A stretch of 34,505 bases of DNA from positions 1 to 34,505 of IMG/VR virus record IMGVR_UViG_3300021960_000266, one strand, 5' to 3'. This DNA comes from a virus. A program made the translations under genes and the position numbers. The notes under the pieces were generated by a model, which made no database searches, had not been told where the DNA came from, and saw nothing but the letters and a program-made list of their open reading frames with translations. Shown in pieces: positions 28,435 to 33,978 of the stretch (its first letter is position 1; the number at the start of each line of letters is the position of its first letter).

Positions 28435-28724
28435 CGTTTGTTCAAAGTCTTTAGGCGCTTGCTTGCTGGATTAACTCTTTTTGTTTTTCTTGCTTTACGA
28501 GCCATCTTGGAGCCCAGTCTGCGTTTAGTTTGTTTAAATCTAACACTAGCTTTAATATTCAAAGGTGCATAGCATTGCGACATCTTTGCAACTACACGGC
28601 CTTTGCGTCTGCCGGCAGTACAACGATACTTTCGTACAGTTTTCTTTCCAGAACGAGCCCAGACTTGTTTTTCGTCTAGTTCTTCTGATTCAGATGGTGT
28701 TAGGGTAAATTCTCTAATAAACAT
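28431..28724 (-). CDS. Very basic Cys-containing protein, paralogue B, 97 aa
   Basis: It starts MFIREFTLTPSESEELDEKQVWARSG, continues RKYRCTAGRRKGRVVAKMSQC, and has a tail of KQTKRRLGSKMARKARKTKR and NPASKRLKTLNKR. It is a tandem paralogue of the next gene with the same Cys-containing core but a different tail. GATAAATA ends 4 bases before the ATG with no SD, so a leaderless or nearly leaderless late mRNA is predicted. It may be a DNA-condensing virion protein; the function is not established. Confidence 0.75.
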   Translation of the reverse strand: MFIREFTLTPSESEELDEKQVWARSGKKTVRKYRCTAGRRKGRVVAKMSQCYAPLNIKASVRFKQTKRRLGSKMARKARKTKRVNPASKRLKTLNKR

Positions 28725-28728
28725 AAAG

Positions 28729-28736
28729 TATTTATC
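28729..28736 (-). promoter_or_regulatory. Late-type promoter GATAAATA abutting the ATG
   Basis: GATAAATA, then CTTT, then ATG of the basic protein gene. Confidence 0.6.
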
Positions 28737-28743
28737 AGTTGAA

Positions 28744-28983
28744 TTAAAGTTGCATTAAAATTACAACAATAGTTGATAATAGTCCAGCTACTATAGTTCC
28801 AGCGGCGCCAATAATAACTTTGGTAAGTCCGGCTTGTCCTGCTTGCATTTGAGCAGCAATACCATCAAGTTTTTCTTCAACCTTGGTTAGACGTCCGTCC
28901 AATTGCTCATAGCGCAGCGCACACAGATCTACGTGTGCTTCAAGTGATTCTTTTTCTAACTGGGTTGATCCGATGGTTGACAT
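28744..28983 (-). CDS. Tail-anchored coiled-coil membrane protein (XhlA-like; holin candidate)
   Basis: The 79-residue protein has a helix with heptads (LRYEQLDGRLTKVEEKLDGIAAQM) followed by one C-terminal transmembrane segment (about residues 56-78, VIIGAAGTIVAGLLSTIVVILM). This order matches XhlA-type haemolysin/holin-associated proteins. With the SleB-like hydrolase at 2719-3210 it could take part in lysis, though the genes are far apart. GATAAATA at 29049-29056 is a possible promoter. It could also be an unrelated membrane anchor. Confidence 0.68.
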   Translation of the reverse strand: MSTIGSTQLEKESLEAHVDLCALRYEQLDGRLTKVEEKLDGIAAQMQAGQAGLTKVIIGAAGTIVAGLLSTIVVILMQL

Positions 28984-29054
28984 TTAAACTCCATAATAAT
29001 TAACGTCGGTAGCCTATATTTTGTGTGTTTAAATGCCTTTAGTACTTTTATTTA

Positions 29055-29429
29055 TCATTCAACTGTTGAAAAATATGTGTTAATCTTGTCGCCTTTGGTA
29101 TAAAAAGCATTTGTTTTAATAGTTTCATCTAGCTCAGGTATAATTGGAATCATATGCATATCTTCTATTAATTGTTCAATACTATGAGCATCGGTTAAAT
29201 CAAACTCAAAACATAACTTCCATAGTCTATGGTCGCCTTTGTATCCAAAAGACATTTTAGATATATCTTGTACACCAATAGATGAATCAATAACAATTGG
29301 GTTGGCTCTAATTCCAATTGTCTGTATTACAGATTGATAATTTTGTTGTTGATGTATTCTAAATTTATCATCGCCTCGTCTAGCGTGAGTTTCAGTAATA
29401 TCAATTAATGTATACATATTAAATATCAT
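29055..29429 (-). CDS. Hypothetical protein, 124 aa
   Basis: MIFNMYTLIDITETHARRGD starts the frame (a second Met at residue 5 is also possible). The sequence looks alpha/beta (SVIQTIGIRANPIVIDSSIG, DHRLWKLCFEFDL, SIEQLIEDMHMIPIIPEL). No function is recognised. TTAAATA ends 4 bases before the first ATG and no SD is present, again predicting a leaderless mRNA from the first ATG. Confidence 0.68.
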   Translation of the reverse strand: MIFNMYTLIDITETHARRGDDKFRIHQQQNYQSVIQTIGIRANPIVIDSSIGVQDISKMSFGYKGDHRLWKLCFEFDLTDAHSIEQLIEDMHMIPIIPELDETIKTNAFYTKGDKINTYFSTVE

Positions 29430-29433
29430 AACG

Positions 29434-29441
29434 TATTTAAG
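29434..29441 (-). promoter_or_regulatory. Late-type promoter CTTAAATA abutting the ATG
   Basis: CTTAAATA, then CGTT, then ATG (29429). It lies right after the bidirectional terminator. Confidence 0.45.
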
Positions 29442-29445
29442 TCAT

Positions 29446-29480
29446 AAAAAAAGGGTCCAGTAAAAACTGAACCCTTTTTA
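29446..29480. terminator. Bidirectional intrinsic terminator
   Basis: An 8-bp stem (29453-29460 with 29467-29474, one G-T) is flanked by A7 on one side and T5 on the other. On the minus strand it ends the 83-aa gene's transcript with seven T residues. Confidence 0.85.
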
Positions 29481-29517
29481 GTGTGACGCCTGCCACGTTC
29501 CTAAGGTAAGGAATTAT

Positions 29518-29769
29518 TTAAGCTGCAAAAGTTGCTACTAGTGTGATACCAGATACTGCTTCTGCGCCGCCTGGTCCACCTTGTACTGCAACGTGGTTGC
29601 CGTCTGCTACACCTTCAACTGCTGCGATTGTTCCGCCGTATGTTGTTGTGATTGAATCACATGCTGCTGCTACTGTGATTGTACCTGTTGCTACTGCATA
29701 GATGTATGTTGTTGGTCCTAGACCACTCTTTGCAACTACTGCTGAGTTTGGGTTTGATACTACTGCCAT
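29518..29769 (-). CDS. Small Ala/Gly/Thr-rich protein in its own transcription unit, 83 aa
   Basis: The protein is nearly all small residues (MAVVSNPNSAVVAKSGLGPTTYIYAVATGTITVAAAC ... GPGGAEAVSGITLVATFAA), beta-rich and without charge clusters, the composition of a structural coat or decoration protein. It has its own late-type promoter, a 5' stem-loop, an ideal TAGGAG SD and a strong terminator, which is the architecture of a highly expressed gene. A head-decoration or similar virion role is inferred. Confidence 0.78.
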   Translation of the reverse strand: MAVVSNPNSAVVAKSGLGPTTYIYAVATGTITVAAACDSITTTYGGTIAAVEGVADGNHVAVQGGPGGAEAVSGITLVATFAA

Positions 29770-29793
29770 TGTTTTCTCCTAAATCTTAATGAC

Positions 29794-29829
29794 CTGCACA
29801 CTCTGTGCAGTTTTATATATTGTATTTAG
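29794..29829 (-). promoter_or_regulatory. Late-type promoter CTAAATA with 5' stem-loop
   Basis: CTAAATAC (box 29823-29829) is followed, about 7 nt into the predicted mRNA, by a 7-bp hairpin CTGCACA-GAG-TGTGCAG (29794-29810), then the SD and ATG. Confidence 0.6.
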
Positions 29830-29872
29830 TCTTTGAGACAAAAATAGGGGTAAAACGGTTCAAAAACGGGTG

Positions 29873-30622
29873 TTAATGTTTTATTAATGATTTTATACGG
29901 TTTAAATGCTTATCGCCTAGCGATTCTGTAGGTTCAACCTTTTTTGCTTTCCATGCTGACTTTGGATTGTCGTCTGCTTCAAACTTGTCTACTATTGCTT
30001 GTGCATTTGGATTAGCTTTAACAATTGATTCTACACTGCCTAAGTCAGCTGCTTTAGCATTGTCACCTAATAGCATTTTTGCAATTTCATCTGTATTGTT
30101 TGAAACTAATTCATTTGTTTCTCTGTTTACCAAACCAATGTACGGGCTCCACTTCATGCCTTTTTCTTTTGCAAGTGCAGCAACCATCATCTGTTTGTGT
30201 ACACCCTTGTAAGGTGAGCCGCCTGGAATATCGTGTACATGAAACTTCTGTGCTTTATCACCACCTGGAACAACCATAATGTCTACTTGTTGGCCTGCTC
30301 CGCCAATGTTAGTTTTTACATGTACGATTTGTCCTGTTTTACGTGTTTCAAATCCTGCTGCTTGAAATGCCTTTTCTAATTCAATTCTAGCATTTTTAGC
30401 ATCAGCAACACCAAAGTATTTTGCCATTGCACCTGCATCAGCAATCATATCCAGGTCGCCTGACATCTTACCTGCTTGAGGTGTAGCGCCCGACCCAATA
30501 GGCAAAGCCTTTACGCCTGTCTTGCCCATTACACTGTCAATTTGTTTTTGAATAGCAGGAATTATCTTTTGGTCAAAGTTTGACGTGCCTTGGAATATAT
30601 TTCCGCCTTCGTTAACAATCAT
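29873..30622 (-). CDS. Nucleotidyltransferase-fold protein (Pol beta superfamily)
   Basis: The 249-residue protein has the NTase signature: LPIGSGATPQAGKMSGDLDMI with Gly43-Ser44 and the Asp56-x-Asp58 pair, and QQVDIMVV with the third Asp (114). These bind two metals and a nucleotide. The C-terminus ends in GDKHLNRIKSLIKH. It could adenylylate or otherwise modify RNA, protein or small molecules; the substrate is unknown. It is coupled to the upstream 83-aa gene by an ATGA overlap. Confidence 0.82.
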   Translation of the reverse strand: MIVNEGGNIFQGTSNFDQKIIPAIQKQIDSVMGKTGVKALPIGSGATPQAGKMSGDLDMIADAGAMAKYFGVADAKNARIELEKAFQAAGFETRKTGQIVHVKTNIGGAGQQVDIMVVPGGDKAQKFHVHDIPGGSPYKGVHKQMMVAALAKEKGMKWSPYIGLVNRETNELVSNNTDEIAKMLLGDNAKAADLGSVESIVKANPNAQAIVDKFEADDNPKSAWKAKKVEPTESLGDKHLNRIKSLIKH

Positions 30623-30870
30623 CTTTTGCTCTCTTTAACTTTATCGATACCTACTTTAAATTTACGTGGATTGTTACCACGGATACTATTTAGGAAGCGT
30701 CTCTCAAGATCGTTTGCTGTTTCTGCATCATATGTTTCGTGTAATCTTTTAATAAGGTTACATGCGCTCTCTATTAGATTTGTGCCAGTTGTTTGTAAAA
30801 AGTCGTCATTCAGATTCTTACTGCCAATGTGACTCAGTTCTTCAAGTATACCTCTAGTTCGTTTTCTCAT
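30619..30870 (-). CDS. Conserved hypothetical protein, 83 aa
   Basis: It is helical and basic at both ends: MRKRTRGILEELSHIG, LIESACNLIKRLHETYDAETANDLERRFLNSIRGNNPRKF. The NDLERRFLNSIRG block is the sort found conserved in marine T4-like phages, but no role is known to me. SD AAGGAAA; a CTAAATA box lies 20-26 bases upstream. Confidence 0.72.
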   Translation of the reverse strand: MRKRTRGILEELSHIGSKNLNDDFLQTTGTNLIESACNLIKRLHETYDAETANDLERRFLNSIRGNNPRKFKVGIDKVKESKR

Positions 30871-30889
30871 TGTTCTGTTTCCTTATGTG

Positions 30890-30915
30890 TATTTAGTTAT
30901 ACCGATTAATAAATA
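30890..30915. promoter_or_regulatory. Divergent late-type promoters
   Basis: CTAAATA on minus (30890-30896, toward the 83-aa gene) and AATAAATA on plus (30908-30915, toward the lipase) lie back to back within 26 bp. Confidence 0.5.
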
Positions 30916-30938
30916 TTGTTATAAGTGAGGGCTTGAAA

Positions 30939-31700
30939 ATGATAACAGAAATGACATTCCATGAGCGTAGTCTCCTATTTGCTAACTTAGCTAGTATAGC
31001 ATATAATGATGACATAGAGCAAGTAAAAAAACTTGTACGTAAACTTGGTTTTACCACAGTAGAATTTTATAACAAAGACGGAGCACAGGCATACCGTTTT
31101 ATGAACAAGATAGATTTAGTAATTGCTTGTAGAGGAACACAACCAACAGAATTTAATGATATAAGTGCAGACTTAAAAGCGATGCCAGTTGTTGCTGAAA
31201 CAGTAAGCAGAGTACACAGAGGCTTCAAAGCAGAAGTAGACGAGCTATGGCCTATGATAAGCGAAGACCTAGCACGTAAAACTAATCGAGATAAGGAAGT
31301 TTGGTTTTGTGGACACAGTTTAGGTGCTGCAATGACAACTATTATGGCAAGCAGATGCAACTGTGATGTTGACATGCCTGATATACAGGAAGTCTACACA
31401 TATGGTAGCCCAAGAGTAGGATGGCGTGGTTATTGTAATAGTTTAAATGTAGCACACCATCGCTGGGTTAACAATAATGATATTGTTACTAGAGTACCAC
31501 TAAGAGCAATGGGCTACATACATCACGGTACCGAGCATTACATGAATGCACACGGACTTGAGCGCAAACTTACTACATGGCAACGTGCTAAAGATCGTTG
31601 GCGTGGTATGTGGATGGGTATCAAGCAAGGCGGTGTTGATAGTTTTAGTGACCATTCAATGACAAACTATATTGCTAACTTGGAAAAAATGCAGGGCTAA
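30939..31700 (+). CDS. Class 3 lipase-family hydrolase, 253 aa
   Basis: The alpha/beta-hydrolase core shows VWFCGHSLGAAMTTIMA (nucleophile Ser127 in GHSLG), VYTYGSPRVGW, then NNNDIVTRVP (Asp181) and MGYIHHGTEHYM (His near 195), the Ser-Asp-His triad of Lipase_3 proteins. The first half has DLVIACRGTQPTEFNDISADL, the family's oxyanion strand. No signal peptide is seen, so it acts in the cytoplasm, on inner-leaflet lipids, or at lysis. Start ATG 30939 is taken because GAGG lies 8 bases upstream; an upstream TTG is too close to it. The stop lies inside the terminator hairpin of the opposite strand. Confidence 0.87.
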   Translation: MITEMTFHERSLLFANLASIAYNDDIEQVKKLVRKLGFTTVEFYNKDGAQAYRFMNKIDLVIACRGTQPTEFNDISADLKAMPVVAETVSRVHRGFKAEVDELWPMISEDLARKTNRDKEVWFCGHSLGAAMTTIMASRCNCDVDMPDIQEVYTYGSPRVGWRGYCNSLNVAHHRWVNNNDIVTRVPLRAMGYIHHGTEHYMNAHGLERKLTTWQRAKDRWRGMWMGIKQGGVDSFSDHSMTNYIANLEKMQG

Positions 31701-31713
31701 CCATTGGCCCTGC
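31684..31713 (-). terminator. Intrinsic terminator of the phosphate-transporter unit / small RNA
   Basis: On the minus strand a 7-bp GC-rich stem GCAGGGC/GCCCTGC (9-nt loop) is followed by A and six T. It overlaps the lipase stop codon. There is no T-run in the plus direction. Confidence 0.82.
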
Positions 31714-31748
31714 TCGTGCTTATTACGTAGCAACCCGGTTGTATCAAC
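31684..31748 (-). ncRNA. Candidate ~65-nt small RNA downstream of the phosphate transporter
   Basis: A complete sigma70-like promoter (31755-31783) is followed, 64 bases after its predicted start, by a strong intrinsic terminator with no reading frame between. The 3' ~15 nt are antisense to the lipase gene's end. It may instead be just the transporter mRNA's 3' UTR. Confidence 0.45.
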
Positions 31749-31783
31749 TATTAATATATAACAGTTGATACAATCATTGTCAA
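31739..31783 (-). promoter_or_regulatory. Sigma70-like promoter inside a perfect 11-bp inverted repeat
   Basis: TTGACA (31778-31783), 17-bp spacer, TATATA (31755-31760). TTGTATCAACT arms (31739-31749 and 31763-31773) flank the -10 with 13 bp between. Confidence 0.55.
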
Positions 31784-31786
31784 CCT

Positions 31787-32758
31787 TTAAAATCCGTTTG
31801 GTACAATAATATAATGGATCATTAGTACTAGTGCAACACTTGCACCTAAGCCTACCATCATCTTACCAAAGTCCTTTGCTACCAACGGAAACACACTCTT
31901 TGTTTTCTTCTTGCCAAAGTATGTTGCCATAGCCAACTCACGTCCTGCTAACAAGCCTACGAACACCCATGTCGTACTCATAGGAATGTCATTCAGCTCT
32001 TTGAAGAAGTACAAGCACAACCAATAGAACAAGTCAATCAGTGTTGCTGACCTTACATATCTTGTGTTGTGTTTCTCTAATACAATCTGTTGTATCTTGC
32101 CGCCTCGTTCTTTGAACATAAAGAACAAGCCTACAACAAACACTCCACTAATAAACACCATTAGGTCTGCTGGAACTTGTCTTGGTAAGAACACTGCAAT
32201 GTTTGCAATGTCATGTGACAACCAAGTCCACCACAAGCCTCCTGTTGCTACCCATTGTGCTATTCGCCAATAGGTTTTGTTGCTTTCACTTACTGGCTTT
32301 GTTTCGTCATACCATTTGCCAAAGTATTTGTGTATTGCAAACCATACTACATATGCAAAGCCTGCTGCAACACCGTAGCCCATAATTGATTTCATAAGCA
32401 TCTTCTCAAGCACAAAGGTACTAGCGAACACTGACAGCACCAAGAAACTTGTGCTAACTGGTACGCCCATTCTAGTTAGTGCAACTAGGATAAGAGGTGC
32501 GGCTGCATGATACCATTGTACTTCTTGCCATGGAATCTTATTAAGTCTGCCGTAACTGATGTCTCCACCGTTCATCATCCAGCCATACCATAGTGTAGCC
32601 AATAGAACAGCACTTGCTGCTGCCCATAATGTTTTGTAGTTGAATCTCTCATTGTTTGATGCCATCCATGTACCGAGAGTTTGTACTGAATCATTGGCTA
32701 TTACTGCATAGGCAGCAAGTAGGAACCCGATGAGGCTCCATAGAGTGAGTGCGTCCAT
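31787..32758 (-). CDS. pit: PiT-family inorganic phosphate transporter
   Basis: The 323-residue membrane protein (about 8 hydrophobic segments) shows the inverted PHO-4 repeat: ANDSVQTLGTW (21-31) with VPVSTSF (99-105), and SHDIANIAVFLPR (181-193) with IPMSTTWVF (258-266). These are the GANDxxN and P-x-S-T-T signatures of phosphate:cation symporters. It would sit in the inner membrane and raise phosphate uptake during infection. It is shorter than host Pit proteins (about 400-500) and lacks the long central loop. SD AAGGAG; 5' leader of about 60 nt with two hairpins. Confidence 0.9.
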   Translation of the reverse strand: MDALTLWSLIGFLLAAYAVIANDSVQTLGTWMASNNERFNYKTLWAAASAVLLATLWYGWMMNGGDISYGRLNKIPWQEVQWYHAAAPLILVALTRMGVPVSTSFLVLSVFASTFVLEKMLMKSIMGYGVAAGFAYVVWFAIHKYFGKWYDETKPVSESNKTYWRIAQWVATGGLWWTWLSHDIANIAVFLPRQVPADLMVFISGVFVVGLFFMFKERGGKIQQIVLEKHNTRYVRSATLIDLFYWLCLYFFKELNDIPMSTTWVFVGLLAGRELAMATYFGKKKTKSVFPLVAKDFGKMMVGLGASVALVLMIHYIIVPNGF

Positions 32759-32762
32759 AATA

Positions 32763-32830
32763 TTCTCCTTTGCTTGACGGCTTTACCCCGTCGCTCACAT
32801 TTGAGTAACTGTATGTTACAGGCTATTTAC
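32763..32830 (-). promoter_or_regulatory. Late-type promoter and structured leader of the phosphate transporter
   Basis: GTAAATA (32824-32830) is followed by two potential hairpins: GTAAC-ATACA-GTTAC and GACGG-GGTAAAG-CCGTC, then AAGGAG. No known riboswitch class is recognised. Confidence 0.5.
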
Positions 32831-32871
32831 TAAAAAGTCAACAAAAGATTTGTAACAGTTTTGTGACAACA

Positions 32872-32879
32872 GATAAATA
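32872..32879 (+). promoter_or_regulatory. Late-type promoter GATAAATA for the DUF1127-like cluster
   Basis: GATAAATAGACTGG lies about 100 bases before the 63-aa gene. The leader contains CGTTG-AAAAGA-CAACG and a GGAG SD. Confidence 0.5.
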
Positions 32880-32979
32880 GACTGGCCAGAAAAGAGAAGT
32901 TATTCACACCTTCGACCTGACACGTTGAAAAGACAACGGGCGCACGCCATAAAATGCATCATTACATTTGGAGAAAACA

Positions 32980-33171
32980 ATGACAACTATAGCAAACGTG
33001 CTAGGTAGTGTAATGACTGCGGTCAGACTACCAAGAAGAAGAACAGGATTGATGCACATTAATTCTAACCTTGAAACTTATGTTAAAACAGAATTTCAAA
33101 AAGGCGATCAAGCATACGTACTAGACTGTATGCTGCGTGGAGACACTCTCGACAGACGTAACATAGTGTAA
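32980..33171 (+). CDS. Small protein, 63 aa, first of the DUF1127-like cluster
   Basis: MTTIANVLGSVMTAVRLPRRRTGLMHINSNLETYVKTEF, then YVLDCMLRGDTLDRRNIV. The MTT.AN / RRR beginning resembles the neighbouring DUF1127 protein, but the C-terminal domain is not a clear DUF1127 match. The ATG at 32980 is chosen for its GGAG SD (an upstream in-frame TTG overlaps that SD). A 10-bp hairpin follows the gene at 33199-33233. Confidence 0.68.
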   Translation: MTTIANVLGSVMTAVRLPRRRTGLMHINSNLETYVKTEFQKGDQAYVLDCMLRGDTLDRRNIV

Positions 33172-33198
33172 GCTAACGCCTGCGCAGATACGCACACT

Positions 33199-33233
33199 TG
33201 CATTACACGCATATCGTCTTTGTGTGTAATGCA
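33199..33233 (+). other. 10-bp perfect hairpin in the intergenic region
   Basis: TGCATTACAC (33199-33208) pairs with GTGTAATGCA (33224-33233) across a 15-nt loop. There is no immediate T-run (TTTTT comes 14 bases later), so it is either a weak terminator or an RNA-processing/stability element. Confidence 0.6.
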
Positions 33234-33256
33234 CTTGTTCTCACCGGTTTTTCATG

Positions 33257-33263
33257 TTAAATA
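33257..33263 (+). promoter_or_regulatory. Late-type promoter box TTAAATA
   Basis: TTAAATA lies 75 bases before the DUF1127 ATG. The leader ends in AAGGAAA. Confidence 0.4.
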
Positions 33264-33338
33264 TAGTTGTAGAAGGAGTAAAACTAACGGTTGTTAGACT
33301 CGGATCACACATATACATATATACAAGGAAAATAAAAA

Positions 33339-33599
33339 ATGACTACATTGGTAGCAAACACATTCGAAATGGTTAGACTAAACGGCATTGCTAACTTTTT
33401 CAAAAGACTAGGTGCCGAATTCAAAAGACGCAGAAATATTCGCGAAACAATCAAAACACTATCAGCTCTATCAAATCATGAACTTAACGACATTGGTATT
33501 GCTCGCGGAGACATTTGGCATATTGCAAATCAATCGTTTCCAAAAGCATTAGGCGGCGAAGCTGTAGAAGCAAACCGCAACTTGAGAGGTTGGGTATAA
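33339..33599 (+). CDS. DUF1127-family protein, 86 aa
   Basis: The core RRNIRETIKTLSALSNHELNDIGIARGDIWHIA (about residues 31-63) is the DUF1127 signature (R..T...L..L.D.EL.DIGI.R.DI). The family is widespread and abundant in alphaproteobacteria. Members have been linked in Agrobacterium to growth, aggregation, and carbon and phosphate metabolism, in part through protein or RNA binding (established knowledge as I recall it). Here an N-terminal extension (MTTLVANTFEMVRLNGIANFFKRL) and C-tail are added. It joins the next gene through TAATG. It was likely acquired from the host. Confidence 0.87.
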   Translation: MTTLVANTFEMVRLNGIANFFKRLGAEFKRRRNIRETIKTLSALSNHELNDIGIARGDIWHIANQSFPKALGGEAVEANRNLRGWV

Positions 33600-33772
33600 T
33601 GACTACACTAGTAATGAACTATACTGTAAATCCTTTTTGGACTGCACTTAAATCTTTTGGTCGTGGAGTATGGGCTTTTGGTGAATCAGCAGGCAGAGCA
33701 AGAGCAGCCGCTGAACTACATCGTCAAGGCTACCACGAAGCTGCAAAACGTTTGATGTTGGAGAGCAAATAA
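33599..33772 (+). CDS. DUF1127-related small protein, 57 aa
   Basis: MTTLVMNYTVNPFWTALKSFGRGVWAFGESAGRARAAAELHRQGYHEAAKRLMLESK: the RARAAAEL.RQGY.EAAK.LM end is the motif of short DUF1127-associated proteins. The ATG at 33599 overlaps the stop of the previous gene (TAATG). The N-terminal MTTLV matches its neighbour, consistent with tandem duplication. Confidence 0.75.
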   Translation: MTTLVMNYTVNPFWTALKSFGRGVWAFGESAGRARAAAELHRQGYHEAAKRLMLESK

Positions 33773-33906
33773 TGTTTAAGAGATTTATGAAAGCAATGGA
33801 ATACAGAAGTTACTGTATGGCCATAAGAGAACTAAGAAGCAGAGGCATGTATAAACAAGCTAATGAGATTTCAGAGTTCAAACACAATATGTATCCTACA
33901 CATTAA
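33772..33906 (+). CDS. DUF1127-related small protein, 44 aa
   Basis: MFKRFMKAMEYRSYCMAIREL then RSRGMYKQANEISEFKHNM. The IRELRSRGMYKQA part parallels AAELHRQGYHEAA of the preceding gene. A TAATG junction (33770-33774) couples it to that gene, so it is likely real despite its length. It is very basic. Confidence 0.65.
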   Translation: MFKRFMKAMEYRSYCMAIRELRSRGMYKQANEISEFKHNMYPTH

Positions 33907-33910
33907 TAGG

Positions 33911-33939
33911 TTGACAAATACTAAATAAAACGTTATATT
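33911..33939 (+). promoter_or_regulatory. Sigma70-like promoter
   Basis: TTGACA (33911-33916), 17-bp spacer, TATATT (33934-33939). GTTAT/ATAAC arms flank the -10. It is followed by a TAGGAG SD and the 98-aa gene. Confidence 0.78.
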
Positions 33940-33978
33940 AATAACACTACACATTCACACACACATAGGAGAAATAAA

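Noticed and set aside
30933-30941. TTG start for the lipase
   Set aside because: The ATG two codons later is 8 bases from GAGG; the TTG is only 2-3 bases from it.
32872-32968. Leader of the DUF1127-like cluster as a riboswitch
   Set aside because: Only a 5-bp hairpin and a short GGCG/CGCC repeat are visible, with no known aptamer core.
33254-33380. Short plus-strand frame starting MLNIVVEGVKLTVV
   Set aside because: It has no SD, overlaps the DUF1127 start out of frame and contains the likely leader and SD of that gene. Kept only as a weak possibility.
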